Positions 1 through 9,437 of a stretch of 42,496 bases of DNA are shown one piece after another. Position numbers and translations under genes: made by a program. A model generated the notes under the pieces. The model searched no databases. It worked only from the letters and a program-made list of their open reading frames with translations, and was not told the origin of the DNA. This DNA is from Candidatus Geocrenenecus arthurdayi (lineage in GTDB: Archaea > Thermoproteota > Nitrososphaeria_A > Caldarchaeales > Wolframiiraptoraceae), in the NCBI GenBank assembly GCA_023539395.1, contig JAKCEX010000007.1, positions 1 to 42,496 of the forward strand, in the 5' to 3' direction. The stretch's first letter is position 1; the number at the start of each line of letters is the position of its first letter.

Positions 1-60
1 AGTGTAGAAACCACTAAGTTTTTATTGGTGGATATTACCTTACATAGGGGGTAGGCTAAT

Positions 61-459
61 TTGGGTGGTGCGAAGAAACCACGTCTAAGCCAGCTAGAAA
101 AGAAGATTACGAAATCAAAAGAAGAAGAGAGTGAGAAGCAGCCACAGAAGAGAGAGAAACTAGTAAGTGATGTAATTCCTCCCAGTATTGAAGAATTGAT
201 TGAGTTTGCTAGAACCCAGAAGTATCTTACACCTTTTGTAGTATCAGAGAAATTCGGTATAAGATTATCTATAGCTAAGCAAGTATTAAACAGACTAGCA
301 GAGATGAGGCTAGTAAAACTAGTCTCAGGAAATAGCAAGCTTAGAATCTTTACACCTATAGAAGTAGTAACAGAAACAGCTAAGAGCTCTGAAGAGCAAA
401 AAGAGAAACCTACAGCACCAAAGAAGAAAACTAAGCAGAGTAAAACTACTCAAAAGTAA
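61..459 (+). CDS. rps25e: 30S ribosomal protein S25e
   Basis: TTG start; Lys-rich N-terminus followed by winged-helix core (VVSEKFGIRLSIAKQVLNRLAEMRLVKLVSGNSKLRIFTP) typical of archaeal S25e. Confidence 0.85.
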   Translation: MGGAKKPRLSQLEKKITKSKEEESEKQPQKREKLVSDVIPPSIEELIEFARTQKYLTPFVVSEKFGIRLSIAKQVLNRLAEMRLVKLVSGNSKLRIFTPIEVVTETAKSSEEQKEKPTAPKKKTKQSKTTQK

Positions 460-838
460 TCCTTATTCTTGAGCCTGGCTTCACCTTCTCCAATTCTTCA
501 AAATTCTTTTCTACTCTTCCGATTCTTACCATCTGTGAGGGTGGAGTAGCTTCTCTAAATGCAATTAATATGTAGGGACCTGGAGGCCAATACAATATAT
601 CTCCAGAATTTATTCTATTAATAATTTTTTCAGCTCCTCTCTTCAAGCTTATCTGAATATATACTGCATAATCCCATCTAGCAGCGAAACCTTCTAGAGG
701 CATAATCTTTAACAAATCTCTAACTGTTAATGGTGCATAGAATCTAATGAACTCTCCTTCAAGAATACCTACATCTTCAATACTTATGTTGACAGGAATT
801 CTCATTTTTTGAGGAGAAATCTCAGACATATTCATCAA
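446..838 (-). CDS. Cyclophilin-like fold protein (archaeal conserved, TM1367/DUF3830-like)
   Basis: Pattern ...GDILYWPPGPYILIAFRE... resembles the cyclophilin-like small beta-barrel family; overlaps the rps25e 3' end convergently. Confidence 0.55.
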   Translation of the reverse strand: MMNMSEISPQKMRIPVNISIEDVGILEGEFIRFYAPLTVRDLLKIMPLEGFAARWDYAVYIQISLKRGAEKIINRINSGDILYWPPGPYILIAFREATPPSQMVRIGRVEKNFEELEKVKPGSRIRITFE

Positions 839-952
839 CTACCAACTCCACACTATTTACTTTCAAACTATTACTTTTTAATATTACATCGCTAGTGTAT
901 GAAAGATAAGTTTTAATTATAATTAATATAGGAAGTTCAGAGTAGTTAGCTT

Positions 953-1534
953 ATGAGTATCATAGAAGATCTAGTACATCATTTTTCTTCTCTAGGGCTT
1001 CTGGGCTTAATAATAGTCTCATTCCTAGAAGCATCTATCTTCCCGATACCTCCAGATGTTTTCCTTATACCTATAGTTTTACTAGATCCATCAAATGCTC
1101 TACTATATGGTTTAGCATCTACTTTATCTTCAGCTTTCGGAGCTTTCTTAGGATACTATATAGGACTCAAGCTTGGTAGACCGATAGCTGAGAAACTATT
1201 GAAACCAAGTCAAATACATAGAGCTGAAATCATATACCAGCAATATGGATTACTTGGAGTAGCTATAGCTGCTTTTTCACCTATACCTTTCAAGGTTTTC
1301 ACGATTACTTCAGGACTACTTAGGCTTGATAGACTTCCAGCATTCTTCATAGTGTGTATTCTTGGTAGAGCGGCAAGACTTATCCCTGAATCAATCCTAG
1401 TAGGACTACTAGGTGAGAATGCGATAAAGATAGTAGAAGAAAACATCATTCTTTTCTCGGTAATCGGTGGAATAATACTTGTCTTAACATATCTCGGGTA
1501 CAGGTATCTAGCCAATCAACGGAGAAACCGTTAA
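953..1534 (+). CDS. DedA/VTT (SNARE-associated) family membrane protein
   Basis: FLEASIFPIPPDVFLIP, GAFLGYYIGLKLGRP and PIPFKVFTITSG motifs of DedA-like proteins. Confidence 0.8.
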   Translation: MSIIEDLVHHFSSLGLLGLIIVSFLEASIFPIPPDVFLIPIVLLDPSNALLYGLASTLSSAFGAFLGYYIGLKLGRPIAEKLLKPSQIHRAEIIYQQYGLLGVAIAAFSPIPFKVFTITSGLLRLDRLPAFFIVCILGRAARLIPESILVGLLGENAIKIVEENIILFSVIGGIILVLTYLGYRYLANQRRNR

Positions 1535-1639
1535 TTAATGTAACTTTAGCATAATGACCTCTAATGAGATAACTTACATCAGCATTGTTAGAAAAAGTCT
1601 AGCCTCTGCTCCAGATAAGGTAGAAGTGAAGATAGCATG

Positions 1640-2872
1640 TCACTCTCCGAAGAGGGGCACCTTATCAAGATAATTCATTAATATCTTCATTAAGTCCACA
1701 CCCTTGATTCTGCAGATACTACCTCTAGCACATGATAATTCATCAAATTTCTCTATCCAATCTCTTCTAACATTTGGACCCATTATAGCTAATGGTACGG
1801 GGTCTCCTCTATGTTCTCCAATCTCTGAGGGCGTTGTATGGTCAGCAGTTAAAGCAAGATAGTATCCTTGGGATTCAATTAAATCAACTAAAGGTGTAAT
1901 TTCATGGGATATCCATTCAATTACTTCTTTTTTCTTGACAGGGTTCTTATCATGGCTAACTGTATCAGTTGCTTTAATATGTAAGAAGACTAGGTCATAC
2001 TTTTTCAAAGCATCTATAGTATACTGTATCTTTGCTTTTAGGTTGGTATTAACAGTACCTGTTGCACCTGGAACGTTGATTAAGTCAAACCCTAAAGCTT
2101 TAGCAATACCCTTATACAGTGCTCCACCAGCGATCGCGGCAGCCTTGATATTCCATATCCCACTAATAGGTTTAACATTAGGTAATGTTCCTGCACCTCT
2201 TGGTAGAACAGCATTTGCAGGTCTCAATCCTTTAGCGATTCTTTCTTTATTTAATGGATGCTCTTCTAGTATCTTTCTAGCTTTAGTTATGAATTCTTCT
2301 AAGACTTTAGCTGTATGTTCTGCCTCTATGCTTCCGTCTAGGGGTTTCGGTTTACCAATCTTTACACCTACTTCATGAACATCTACGTCTGAAACCATTC
2401 TGGAAAGCTTGTCCCCTCTGAGAACTAAAACTCCTCTATGCTCAGTAGTAGAAACGAAGATTGATTCAGCATCTTCAAGCTTGATATCTTTTAATGCTTC
2501 AGCAAGTATTCTTGCTTCTTCAGTAGTTATTCTACCAGCTCTTCTATCAATGATGATACCCTCATCACTCACTGTTGCAAAATTACATCTAAAAGCTACT
2601 TCCCCCGGCTTTAAGTCTAATCCTGCACCTAGTGCCTCATAAGCACCTCTACCTGAGTATTGTGTGTAGGGATCATATCCGAAGATAGCTAAATGAGCTG
2701 TATCACTTCCAGGAGGCTGACCAGGAGCGATTACATCCATAATACCACATTCACCTAGAGATGCTATCTTATTAAAAGTATAAGCATCTGCCGCTTGAAG
2801 TGGTGTAAGACCATTCAAAGCCTTTGTAGGTCTGTCACCCATCCCATCACATACAATCAAAACAGTCTTCAT
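1640..2872 (-). CDS. apgM: 2,3-bisphosphoglycerate-independent phosphoglycerate mutase, archaeal type
   Basis: N-term VLIVCDGMGDRPTKALNGLTPLQAA, GSDTAHLAIFGYDP, and LTADHTTPSEIGEHRGDPVPLAI alkaline phosphatase-superfamily motifs. Confidence 0.9.
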   Translation of the reverse strand: MKTVLIVCDGMGDRPTKALNGLTPLQAADAYTFNKIASLGECGIMDVIAPGQPPGSDTAHLAIFGYDPYTQYSGRGAYEALGAGLDLKPGEVAFRCNFATVSDEGIIIDRRAGRITTEEARILAEALKDIKLEDAESIFVSTTEHRGVLVLRGDKLSRMVSDVDVHEVGVKIGKPKPLDGSIEAEHTAKVLEEFITKARKILEEHPLNKERIAKGLRPANAVLPRGAGTLPNVKPISGIWNIKAAAIAGGALYKGIAKALGFDLINVPGATGTVNTNLKAKIQYTIDALKKYDLVFLHIKATDTVSHDKNPVKKKEVIEWISHEITPLVDLIESQGYYLALTADHTTPSEIGEHRGDPVPLAIMGPNVRRDWIEKFDELSCARGSICRIKGVDLMKILMNYLDKVPLFGE

Positions 2873-2992
2873 AATCTCTGTTAATCCGCGTTTAAGCTTC
2901 TCATAAACATTATCACATATTCACAGAATGCATAAAGTCAGCATTGGAGTAATTCTTTAATTAAGCTGGTTAAATGAGAGAACTAGAAATAT

Positions 2993-4321
2993 ATGTGGGA
3001 ACTTACGAGGAGCCTCTTGAAACTCTACCTACTTGGTGAGATTGCTTTCTATGGTTTATACATTGTCATGACTAGAAACATCTTCATACTCTATCTTGTC
3101 TCTGTGGGAATGGACATCTTCAGAATATCGACTGTAATACTCTTATCGACTCTTATATCAACGATCGCCTCACTAATAATATACAAGTATCCTAGAATAT
3201 TTGTAATCAAGATTAATGAGAAAAACCTATTCTTTCACGCTTTAGAGAAGCTTATATTTATCCCAATGCCCTACACCCAAGACCTTCTAGTGATTACATT
3301 ATATTATGGACTTGCAAATATATCATCAATATTTGCTTCAGTCTACGTTAACCTCATAATATATGGTTCATTCGGAGAAGGAGACATAAGAGATATAACA
3401 GCGAAGAGGAACATAGCATTAAATATTACAAACGTTCTGGGCTACCTCATAACGTTACTCTTAATGTATTCGCTTCCACAAAGTATCAAGTTCCAAGTAT
3501 TATTTACACTAGGAGGATTACTGGGAGTACTCTCAACAGCCTCCATACTTACCATTAGGATAAAGAATATCGATGCAATGAAAATGTTTGAGCAGATAAG
3601 TAAGCCTGAACAGTTATTCTCTTCATCTTCATTCTTTATCACCTTACTAACTTCTGCAAACCTACTTGGATTAGTTTGGACACCATTCCTAGTAAATGTC
3701 CTAAACTCGCCAGATTACATAGTTGTAGCAGTAAATTTCGCTGGAAGCATAGCAAGCATAATCTCATCGATGTTTTGGGCGAAGACATCATTTAAGAAGC
3801 TTAGATATTCTCTTGGGCTTGCATCGCTCACTCCCATACTCTCTATGTTAACGCCTTATCCTCTACTACATATTGGTATCTCAGCATACGGTGGATTCAC
3901 ATTCACTGGAGCAAACTTTCTAGGAAACTTTCTCTTCGCTAAGTATAAGACATGGTTAGGAGTACTTAGAGTAAGTATACTGTTAACTATTATAGCGAAT
4001 ATATCACAACTACTAGCTACTCCTTTTGGATTAATCTTCCGAGACGATTATACAGTTCTATTCACTGCATCAGCCATAATTAGAGTATTATCAGTTATAG
4101 TTGCTTACTTTACGATAGTAGAAGTAGCTGTAATCCCCGAAGAATATGCTAGAACTTATTCTCAGCTACTTTACAGTAATACTATAGTAGGATACATGAT
4201 AATAGTGGATACTGTTAGGGAATCAATTATTCTAGGTTTAAAGATTGTAGCCATTGCTTCCGTATTGCTAATCCTCTATATCCTGTATAGGTTCTTATTC
4301 TTCTTAATGGGGATATCCTAA
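2993..4321 (+). CDS. Multi-pass membrane protein, MFS-transporter-like
   Basis: 442 aa with about 12 hydrophobic segments; ATG at 2993. Confidence 0.55.
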   Translation: MWELTRSLLKLYLLGEIAFYGLYIVMTRNIFILYLVSVGMDIFRISTVILLSTLISTIASLIIYKYPRIFVIKINEKNLFFHALEKLIFIPMPYTQDLLVITLYYGLANISSIFASVYVNLIIYGSFGEGDIRDITAKRNIALNITNVLGYLITLLLMYSLPQSIKFQVLFTLGGLLGVLSTASILTIRIKNIDAMKMFEQISKPEQLFSSSSFFITLLTSANLLGLVWTPFLVNVLNSPDYIVVAVNFAGSIASIISSMFWAKTSFKKLRYSLGLASLTPILSMLTPYPLLHIGISAYGGFTFTGANFLGNFLFAKYKTWLGVLRVSILLTIIANISQLLATPFGLIFRDDYTVLFTASAIIRVLSVIVAYFTIVEVAVIPEEYARTYSQLLYSNTIVGYMIIVDTVRESIILGLKIVAIASVLLILYILYRFLFFLMGIS

Positions 4322-4335
4322 ATAGATGAACTGCC

Positions 4336-4989
4336 TTGTTAAAGATTATGGTTAAGCTGGTTGGAGCACAAATTAAAGTAATCGAAGAATTCCTAGAATT
4401 GATTTCAAGGGAAGTTGTACTCCTTATCCCAAAAATTATTATCGCTACATTGATAATCGTTGTCACTTATCTTTCATTGAGAATATTAAGTTACATAATG
4501 AAGAAGCTTTTAGGTTTCGCTGATATTGATGGTTTAGTAAGGAAATATTGGGGCGGGGAGCTACCTTTTTCTTTTAATAAACTAATAGTATTCCTTGTCT
4601 ATACCGCTGTTCTTTTAGCATCCATATATGGTATCGTAACCTTATTTATTACACCAGAGTATATGCAAGCTGTATCTTCCATGATAGTTTATGGGACGAG
4701 GATAATAAGCGTAATAGTGGTTGCGCTATTATTCTTCACGATATTTACTCTAGTTATAGAGAGGGCGAGAGTTGAATCTAGGTTGAGGGGCTACATATTC
4801 TTTATCGTTACATTACTCTTAACTTCAATGATAATTGATGTAACAACTCTAAGCGAATCCGTTAAAGAGTCACTATACATGGGGTTATCAATAGGGATAG
4901 GAGCTTCACTAGCTGTATTCGCTATATGGTTCTTCTTCCATGAATATATTGAGAGATACGTTACATCTCAGAAAGAGAAGAAGAAATAA
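4336..4989 (+). CDS. Integral membrane protein (mechanosensitive-channel-like TM region)
   Basis: 217 aa, several TM segments, charged C-terminal tail; follows the MFS-like gene closely. Confidence 0.5.
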   Translation: MLKIMVKLVGAQIKVIEEFLELISREVVLLIPKIIIATLIIVVTYLSLRILSYIMKKLLGFADIDGLVRKYWGGELPFSFNKLIVFLVYTAVLLASIYGIVTLFITPEYMQAVSSMIVYGTRIISVIVVALLFFTIFTLVIERARVESRLRGYIFFIVTLLLTSMIIDVTTLSESVKESLYMGLSIGIGASLAVFAIWFFFHEYIERYVTSQKEKKK

Positions 4990-5056
4990 CCCATTTTCAC
5001 ACACCCCTTAACCGTCTCCTTAAATACAACTTCATAAAAGATATCATAGGAGTAGG

Positions 5057-8000
5057 ATGTCTCCTAGAGAGAAGAAGGCAGAATCTACTGAGCAGAAAGA
5101 AGAAAGAAAAGTATACCTAAAGATAGAAGATTTACCATCAGTAGGTAATGCAACAGCCGCTAAGCTTAGAGAGATAGGTTTCTCAACAATAGAATCTCTA
5201 GCTACAGCAACCATTGCTGAGCTAGCAGCCGCTGGAATAAGTGAGAAAAGAGCAGCAGAGATAATAGCAGCTGCTAGGCAAGCTATAGAGATAAGCTGGG
5301 TAACAGCGAAAGACCTCGCAGAACTAAAGAAGACCGTTGGGAGAATAACGACAGGCAGCAAAGCACTCGATAAACTAATAGGGGGAGGAGTAGAAACACA
5401 AACAATAACAGAATTCTTCGGCGAATATGGTTCGGGAAAATCCCAATTATGCCATCAACTTGCAGTTAACGTTCAGCTTCCACTAGAACGTGGTGGACTA
5501 AATGGTGGGGCGCTATATATTGACACAGAAAATAGCTTACCTTATGATGAACATGTATTGATAGTCGAAGACGGGCTGGTTCATTTAAGGAAGATAGGTG
5601 AAGTAGTAGAGGAAGCATTGTCTTGCTCAGAAGTAAGAATTGAAAATGGAAGTTACGTAGCAGAGCCTAGGAAGAATATTGAAGTATTAGCCTTCGACCC
5701 TGAAGATTATAAAGTTAAGCCATTCAAAGTTACCGCTGTAATGAAGCATCCTCCAAAGAAGATTTATAGAATTAAGCTTGCAAGTGGGCGGGAAGTTAGA
5801 GTTACGAAATACCACAACTTGTTCACTTTAAATGAGTATGGAGAGTTAACTACGATATCTACATGCGATTTATCACCCGGCATGTTTATAGCTATCCCAT
5901 CTAAACTACCAACTATATCTGAGCAGATAGTGCTAGACCTTTCCGATATCTTCTCCAAGGAAAGTTCAAGCAAGTTCTGGATATATGGAGACGAAGAATT
6001 CAAGCTATTCCTAAAGAGTATAAGCCGCGAGCTTAGGAAGATAGCAAGGTCTGTTGGGATAGACCCGGCAAGAGTCGATAACTGGGTAGCTAGAAGAAGC
6101 GTACCATTAAGGGTCTATAATTTAATCAAACACTCGATACCTTTAAGAATAATGAATAATCTAAAAATAGCTGGGAAATGTAAGAAGAATAGTTTACCTG
6201 TTAAGATAGTCTTAGATGAAGACCTAGCTTTCTTCCTAGGATTATATGCAGCAGAGGCCTCCAAGACATATATAAACAATCAAGTAATTATAACATCAAA
6301 GAATGAGTATGTAAGAGAATTCGTGAAGAAGTTTGCCTCAAAATTCAGCCTAAATCTAAGAATAAGAAAAGACAATCCAGATATAATAATAACTTCTAAG
6401 CCTCTAGTAACTTTACTTAAGAAACTTGGGGCGGGAGATAGAGCTAATAGTAAGAATGCTCCCTCATTCATCCTTGGAGCTGATGAAAAAATAAGAACCG
6501 CATGGTTAGAAGGCTACATAATTGGAGGTGGATATAGAAGTGATTCATCAAGGCAGATTAATTGTGAAACTGTATCAGAATCACTAGCCAACTTCCTACT
6601 TTACTTAACTGCAAGTCTAGGTATACCCTCACGAAACCGGATAGTCGTCAAGCAGAAAATGGACGGCTCGCACATGTCTAGAAACATTTACTGGTCTACG
6701 AGTCCCCTGAGAGAACCATCTCTACTACATATCCCAGCTACACCATTTGGGAGATTATTAAGAAATATTAGGGAAAAATACGGTATAACCATGAAAGAAC
6801 TTGCTGAAAAAGCTGGATTCAAGATTGAATCATCGATATGGCAGATAGAATCTGGTTACCTTCACCATCTTGAAAGGGAGAAAATTGGGCGAATACTATC
6901 AGCATTAGAAGACCTCAATGTAAGAGATGAAGAAACTATTGAGAAATTCATGAAATTAATGAATGGAGATATATGGTTTGACGAGGTTGTTAGCATAGAA
7001 GAAGTAGGGGATGAGCCAACATACGATTTCGAAGTTAGACCTAACGGAAAACCAGTAGAAAACTTCATTGCAGGCTACGGTGGTATATTCCTTCATAATA
7101 CTTTTAGGATCGAGAGGATAGTTCAGATGGCTAAGTTTCTAGGTCTTGATCCAGACCAAGTAGTTGAGAAGATAATATATGCGGAAGCTTACAATAGTTT
7201 ACCTTATCATGAGCAAGTCTTCATATTAAATGATGGAGAGTTTCACCGTATCCCGATAGGGGAGGTTGTAGAAGAACGTAGAAACCATGATATTATGGTT
7301 TTTGCTTTTAATCCAAAGACGGGTAAGATAGACCTCTACCCCGTTACTAAGCTGATAAAGCATACCATCTCATCTGGCTCCTTCTACAAGATAGAAACAG
7401 AATATGGTAGAGAGGTGATTGTAACTGGCTCGCACAGCCTCTTTATAGGTGAGAGAATACCCCACTTCTATCCAGAAAGAAAGGATAACATGAGACCATT
7501 CGCTTTTAGAGCATCATTACTAAAACCTGGAGATAGAATAGCTGTGCCAAGGAGAATAAACATACCATCAAGAGATATTGAAGAGATTGATCTAGAAGAA
7601 GCCTTCAGAGGAAATATGGAGGTAGAGGTGAACCATTATTCTGTACGGCTAAGACACGCAAGTAGAGGGGAGCCTCATAGAATTCCTAGGAAGATCAAGA
7701 TTGATGAAGAACTACTCTGGGTAATTGGTTTATTCATATCTGGAGGAGAGTACATATTTGATGGGGAAGGAAGAATTATGGGGTTAAGAATTACCTCCAA
7801 TAAGAAATCGCTGAAGAAGGCAAAGGAATTTTTAGAGAAAAGATTCCAAGAAATCCACATAAGAATACACAAAGGTAAAACACTCCAGGTAAGGAGTAGG
7901 CTACTAGCATTAATCTTTAAAGAAGCATTCAAGATAACAAAGACAAGGAAAGAGAAGGATGTAGAAGAAGAGACTATCCCTGAATGGATAATAACTCTGC

Positions 8001-8866
8001 CGCTTTCCAAGGTGAAATTCTTCTTGAAAGGTCTCTGGGATGGAGATAGATACCGTAAAAGACCTAGAAAGGGTAGGATAACCTTTGCTACACCAAGTCG
8101 AAGACTTGCTGAAGATATCTCCTTGCTACTCTTAAGATTCGGTGTTATTGCATCAATCCGCAAAATAAATAGTGTTAATCTGAAGCTTAACTGGAAACAA
8201 CTATATAAGGTTGAGGCAGTTGGGCTGAACATTAGTGACCCGCTAGAGCTTGATAAAGTTAAGCAAATACTTCATGCTCCAATATTTGGAGACCTTGTCT
8301 TCGCAAAGATTAAGAAGATTGAGGAGATACCAATAAGTGAGCCAACAACTGTATATGATTTCTCAGTAAAGCCTAATGGGGAAGAGATAGAGAACTTCAT
8401 AGCTGGATTCAGCGGGGTATGCTGCCACAATAGTGACCACCAGATACTCTTATTGGAGAAGGCTGATAAAGTGATTAAAGAGAATAATATACGGTTGATT
8501 ATCATTGACTCTCTGACTGCGCATTTTAGGAGCGAGTATGTTGGAAGGCAGAGCCTTCCTGAGCGTCAGCAGAAATTGAATAAGCATATGCATAGGCTTC
8601 TCAGACTTGCTAGAGCTTTTAATGCTGCTGCAGTAGTTACAAACCAGGTTATGGCTAGACCAGATGAATACTTTAGTGCAATGGCCGTTCTACCAGTCGG
8701 AGGACACATAGTTGGGCATACAAGCCACACCCGTGTATATCTTAGAAAAGCAGCTGGAAAAAACACTCGAATAGCAAGACTCGTATCTAGCCCGTATCTC
8801 CCAGAAGGTGAAGCAATATTTAAGATAACAGAAAATGGAGTAGAAGATCTAGAAGAAGAAGCCTAG
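5057..8866 (+). CDS. radA: DNA repair and recombination protein RadA containing two inteins
   Basis: N-terminal HhH domain (DLPSVGNATAAKLREIGFSTIESLA), Walker A GEYGSGKSQ, Walker B RLIIIDSL, RadA C-terminus (VVTNQVMARPDEYF...GGHIVGHTSHTRVYLRK) with two in-frame insertions. Confidence 0.95.
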   Translation: MSPREKKAESTEQKEERKVYLKIEDLPSVGNATAAKLREIGFSTIESLATATIAELAAAGISEKRAAEIIAAARQAIEISWVTAKDLAELKKTVGRITTGSKALDKLIGGGVETQTITEFFGEYGSGKSQLCHQLAVNVQLPLERGGLNGGALYIDTENSLPYDEHVLIVEDGLVHLRKIGEVVEEALSCSEVRIENGSYVAEPRKNIEVLAFDPEDYKVKPFKVTAVMKHPPKKIYRIKLASGREVRVTKYHNLFTLNEYGELTTISTCDLSPGMFIAIPSKLPTISEQIVLDLSDIFSKESSSKFWIYGDEEFKLFLKSISRELRKIARSVGIDPARVDNWVARRSVPLRVYNLIKHSIPLRIMNNLKIAGKCKKNSLPVKIVLDEDLAFFLGLYAAEASKTYINNQVIITSKNEYVREFVKKFASKFSLNLRIRKDNPDIIITSKPLVTLLKKLGAGDRANSKNAPSFILGADEKIRTAWLEGYIIGGGYRSDSSRQINCETVSESLANFLLYLTASLGIPSRNRIVVKQKMDGSHMSRNIYWSTSPLREPSLLHIPATPFGRLLRNIREKYGITMKELAEKAGFKIESSIWQIESGYLHHLEREKIGRILSALEDLNVRDEETIEKFMKLMNGDIWFDEVVSIEEVGDEPTYDFEVRPNGKPVENFIAGYGGIFLHNTFRIERIVQMAKFLGLDPDQVVEKIIYAEAYNSLPYHEQVFILNDGEFHRIPIGEVVEERRNHDIMVFAFNPKTGKIDLYPVTKLIKHTISSGSFYKIETEYGREVIVTGSHSLFIGERIPHFYPERKDNMRPFAFRASLLKPGDRIAVPRRINIPSRDIEEIDLEEAFRGNMEVEVNHYSVRLRHASRGEPHRIPRKIKIDEELLWVIGLFISGGEYIFDGEGRIMGLRITSNKKSLKKAKEFLEKRFQEIHIRIHKGKTLQVRSRLLALIFKEAFKITKTRKEKDVEEETIPEWIITLPLSKVKFFLKGLWDGDRYRKRPRKGRITFATPSRRLAEDISLLLLRFGVIASIRKINSVNLKLNWKQLYKVEAVGLNISDPLELDKVKQILHAPIFGDLVFAKIKKIEEIPISEPTTVYDFSVKPNGEEIENFIAGFSGVCCHNSDHQILLLEKADKVIKENNIRLIIIDSLTAHFRSEYVGRQSLPERQQKLNKHMHRLLRLARAFNAAAVVTNQVMARPDEYFSAMAVLPVGGHIVGHTSHTRVYLRKAAGKNTRIARLVSSPYLPEGEAIFKITENGVEDLEEEA
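5534..7099 (+). other. RadA intein 1 (522 aa), insertion ALYIDTEN | TFRIERI
   Basis: Starts SLPYDEHVLIVEDG (Ser1), Hint block B-like VRVTKYHNLFT, degenerate LAGLIDADG motifs LGLYAAEAS and LEGYIIGGGYR, ends ENFIAGYGGIFLHN followed by Thr+1. Confidence 0.92.
7196..8431 (+). other. RadA intein 2 (412 aa), insertion IIYAEAYN | SDHQILLLE
   Basis: Starts SLPYHEQVFILNDG (Ser1), block B-like VIVTGSHSLF, LAGLIDADG-like IGLFISGGEY and LKGLWDGDRY, ends ENFIAGFSGVCCHN followed by Ser+1. Confidence 0.93.
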
Positions 8867-8964
8867 TACTGAGGCTTCAAATAGATAATCTAGATGGAAG
8901 AGTTGAGAAGGGATGAAAATCCAGCTTAATTCAGAACCATCAATTGAAGTAAGAATTACTAAAG

Positions 8965-9425
8965 TTATGCATATTCTGTTGGTATTTGCTGGCACAATTT
9001 AACTATCTTGTTAGCTACAATTATGGACTTTGCTGTGAATCTTGGTTTACGATACATTACATCGAGAGGCTCTACTTTAATTTGGCGGTCTATGAAGGCA
9101 GCAGCTATACTGAGTTGTCCTAAAAAGATTTGTTTTGCGATAGGATAAGTACTAGTTATAGTAAAGTCGGTTTTTCTATCGACTTTTCTGTTAGTACCTT
9201 AAAATCTCTCACCATCCCCTTATCCAGCTGGATAAAAAGCGTTATTTGATCATTACCATATAAGTCTCTTAATTTTGGAGGGAGATCCGTAATAATGTAC
9301 GCTAAGCTTAGACTATAGCCTGAGGTAAGTTTACGAAATTCCATATCTTTACTTCTAGCACCTTGAACAGTCTTAATAGCTTCATGGATCCATTCTGGAG
9401 AAAAGAGTATAAACTTTTCTTCCAT
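8965..9425 (-). pseudogene. SCP2-like (sterol-carrier-like) protein split by a frameshift near the T5 run at 9171-9175
   Basis: N-terminal ORF 9425..9156 (WIHEAIKTVQGARS...FIQLDKGMVRDFKVLTEKSIEKP) continues in another frame as DFTITSTYPIAKQIFLGQLSIAAAFIDRQIKVEPLDVMYRKPRFTAKSIIVANKIVKLCQQIPTEYA* ending at 8965. Confidence 0.75.
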
Positions 9426-9437
9426 AATTTCAACCCA

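Noticed and set aside
1210-2642. Antisense ORFs over DedA and apgM (1210..1515 -, 1935..2378 +, 2409..2642 +)
   Set aside because: Opposite-strand shadow ORFs over conserved genes; no family resemblance.
5044-8766. Antisense ORFs inside radA (for example 5044..5361, 7675..8232, 8566..8766 on minus)
   Set aside because: They lie opposite strongly supported RadA and intein coding sequence and are Ser/Leu-rich reverse-frame artefacts.
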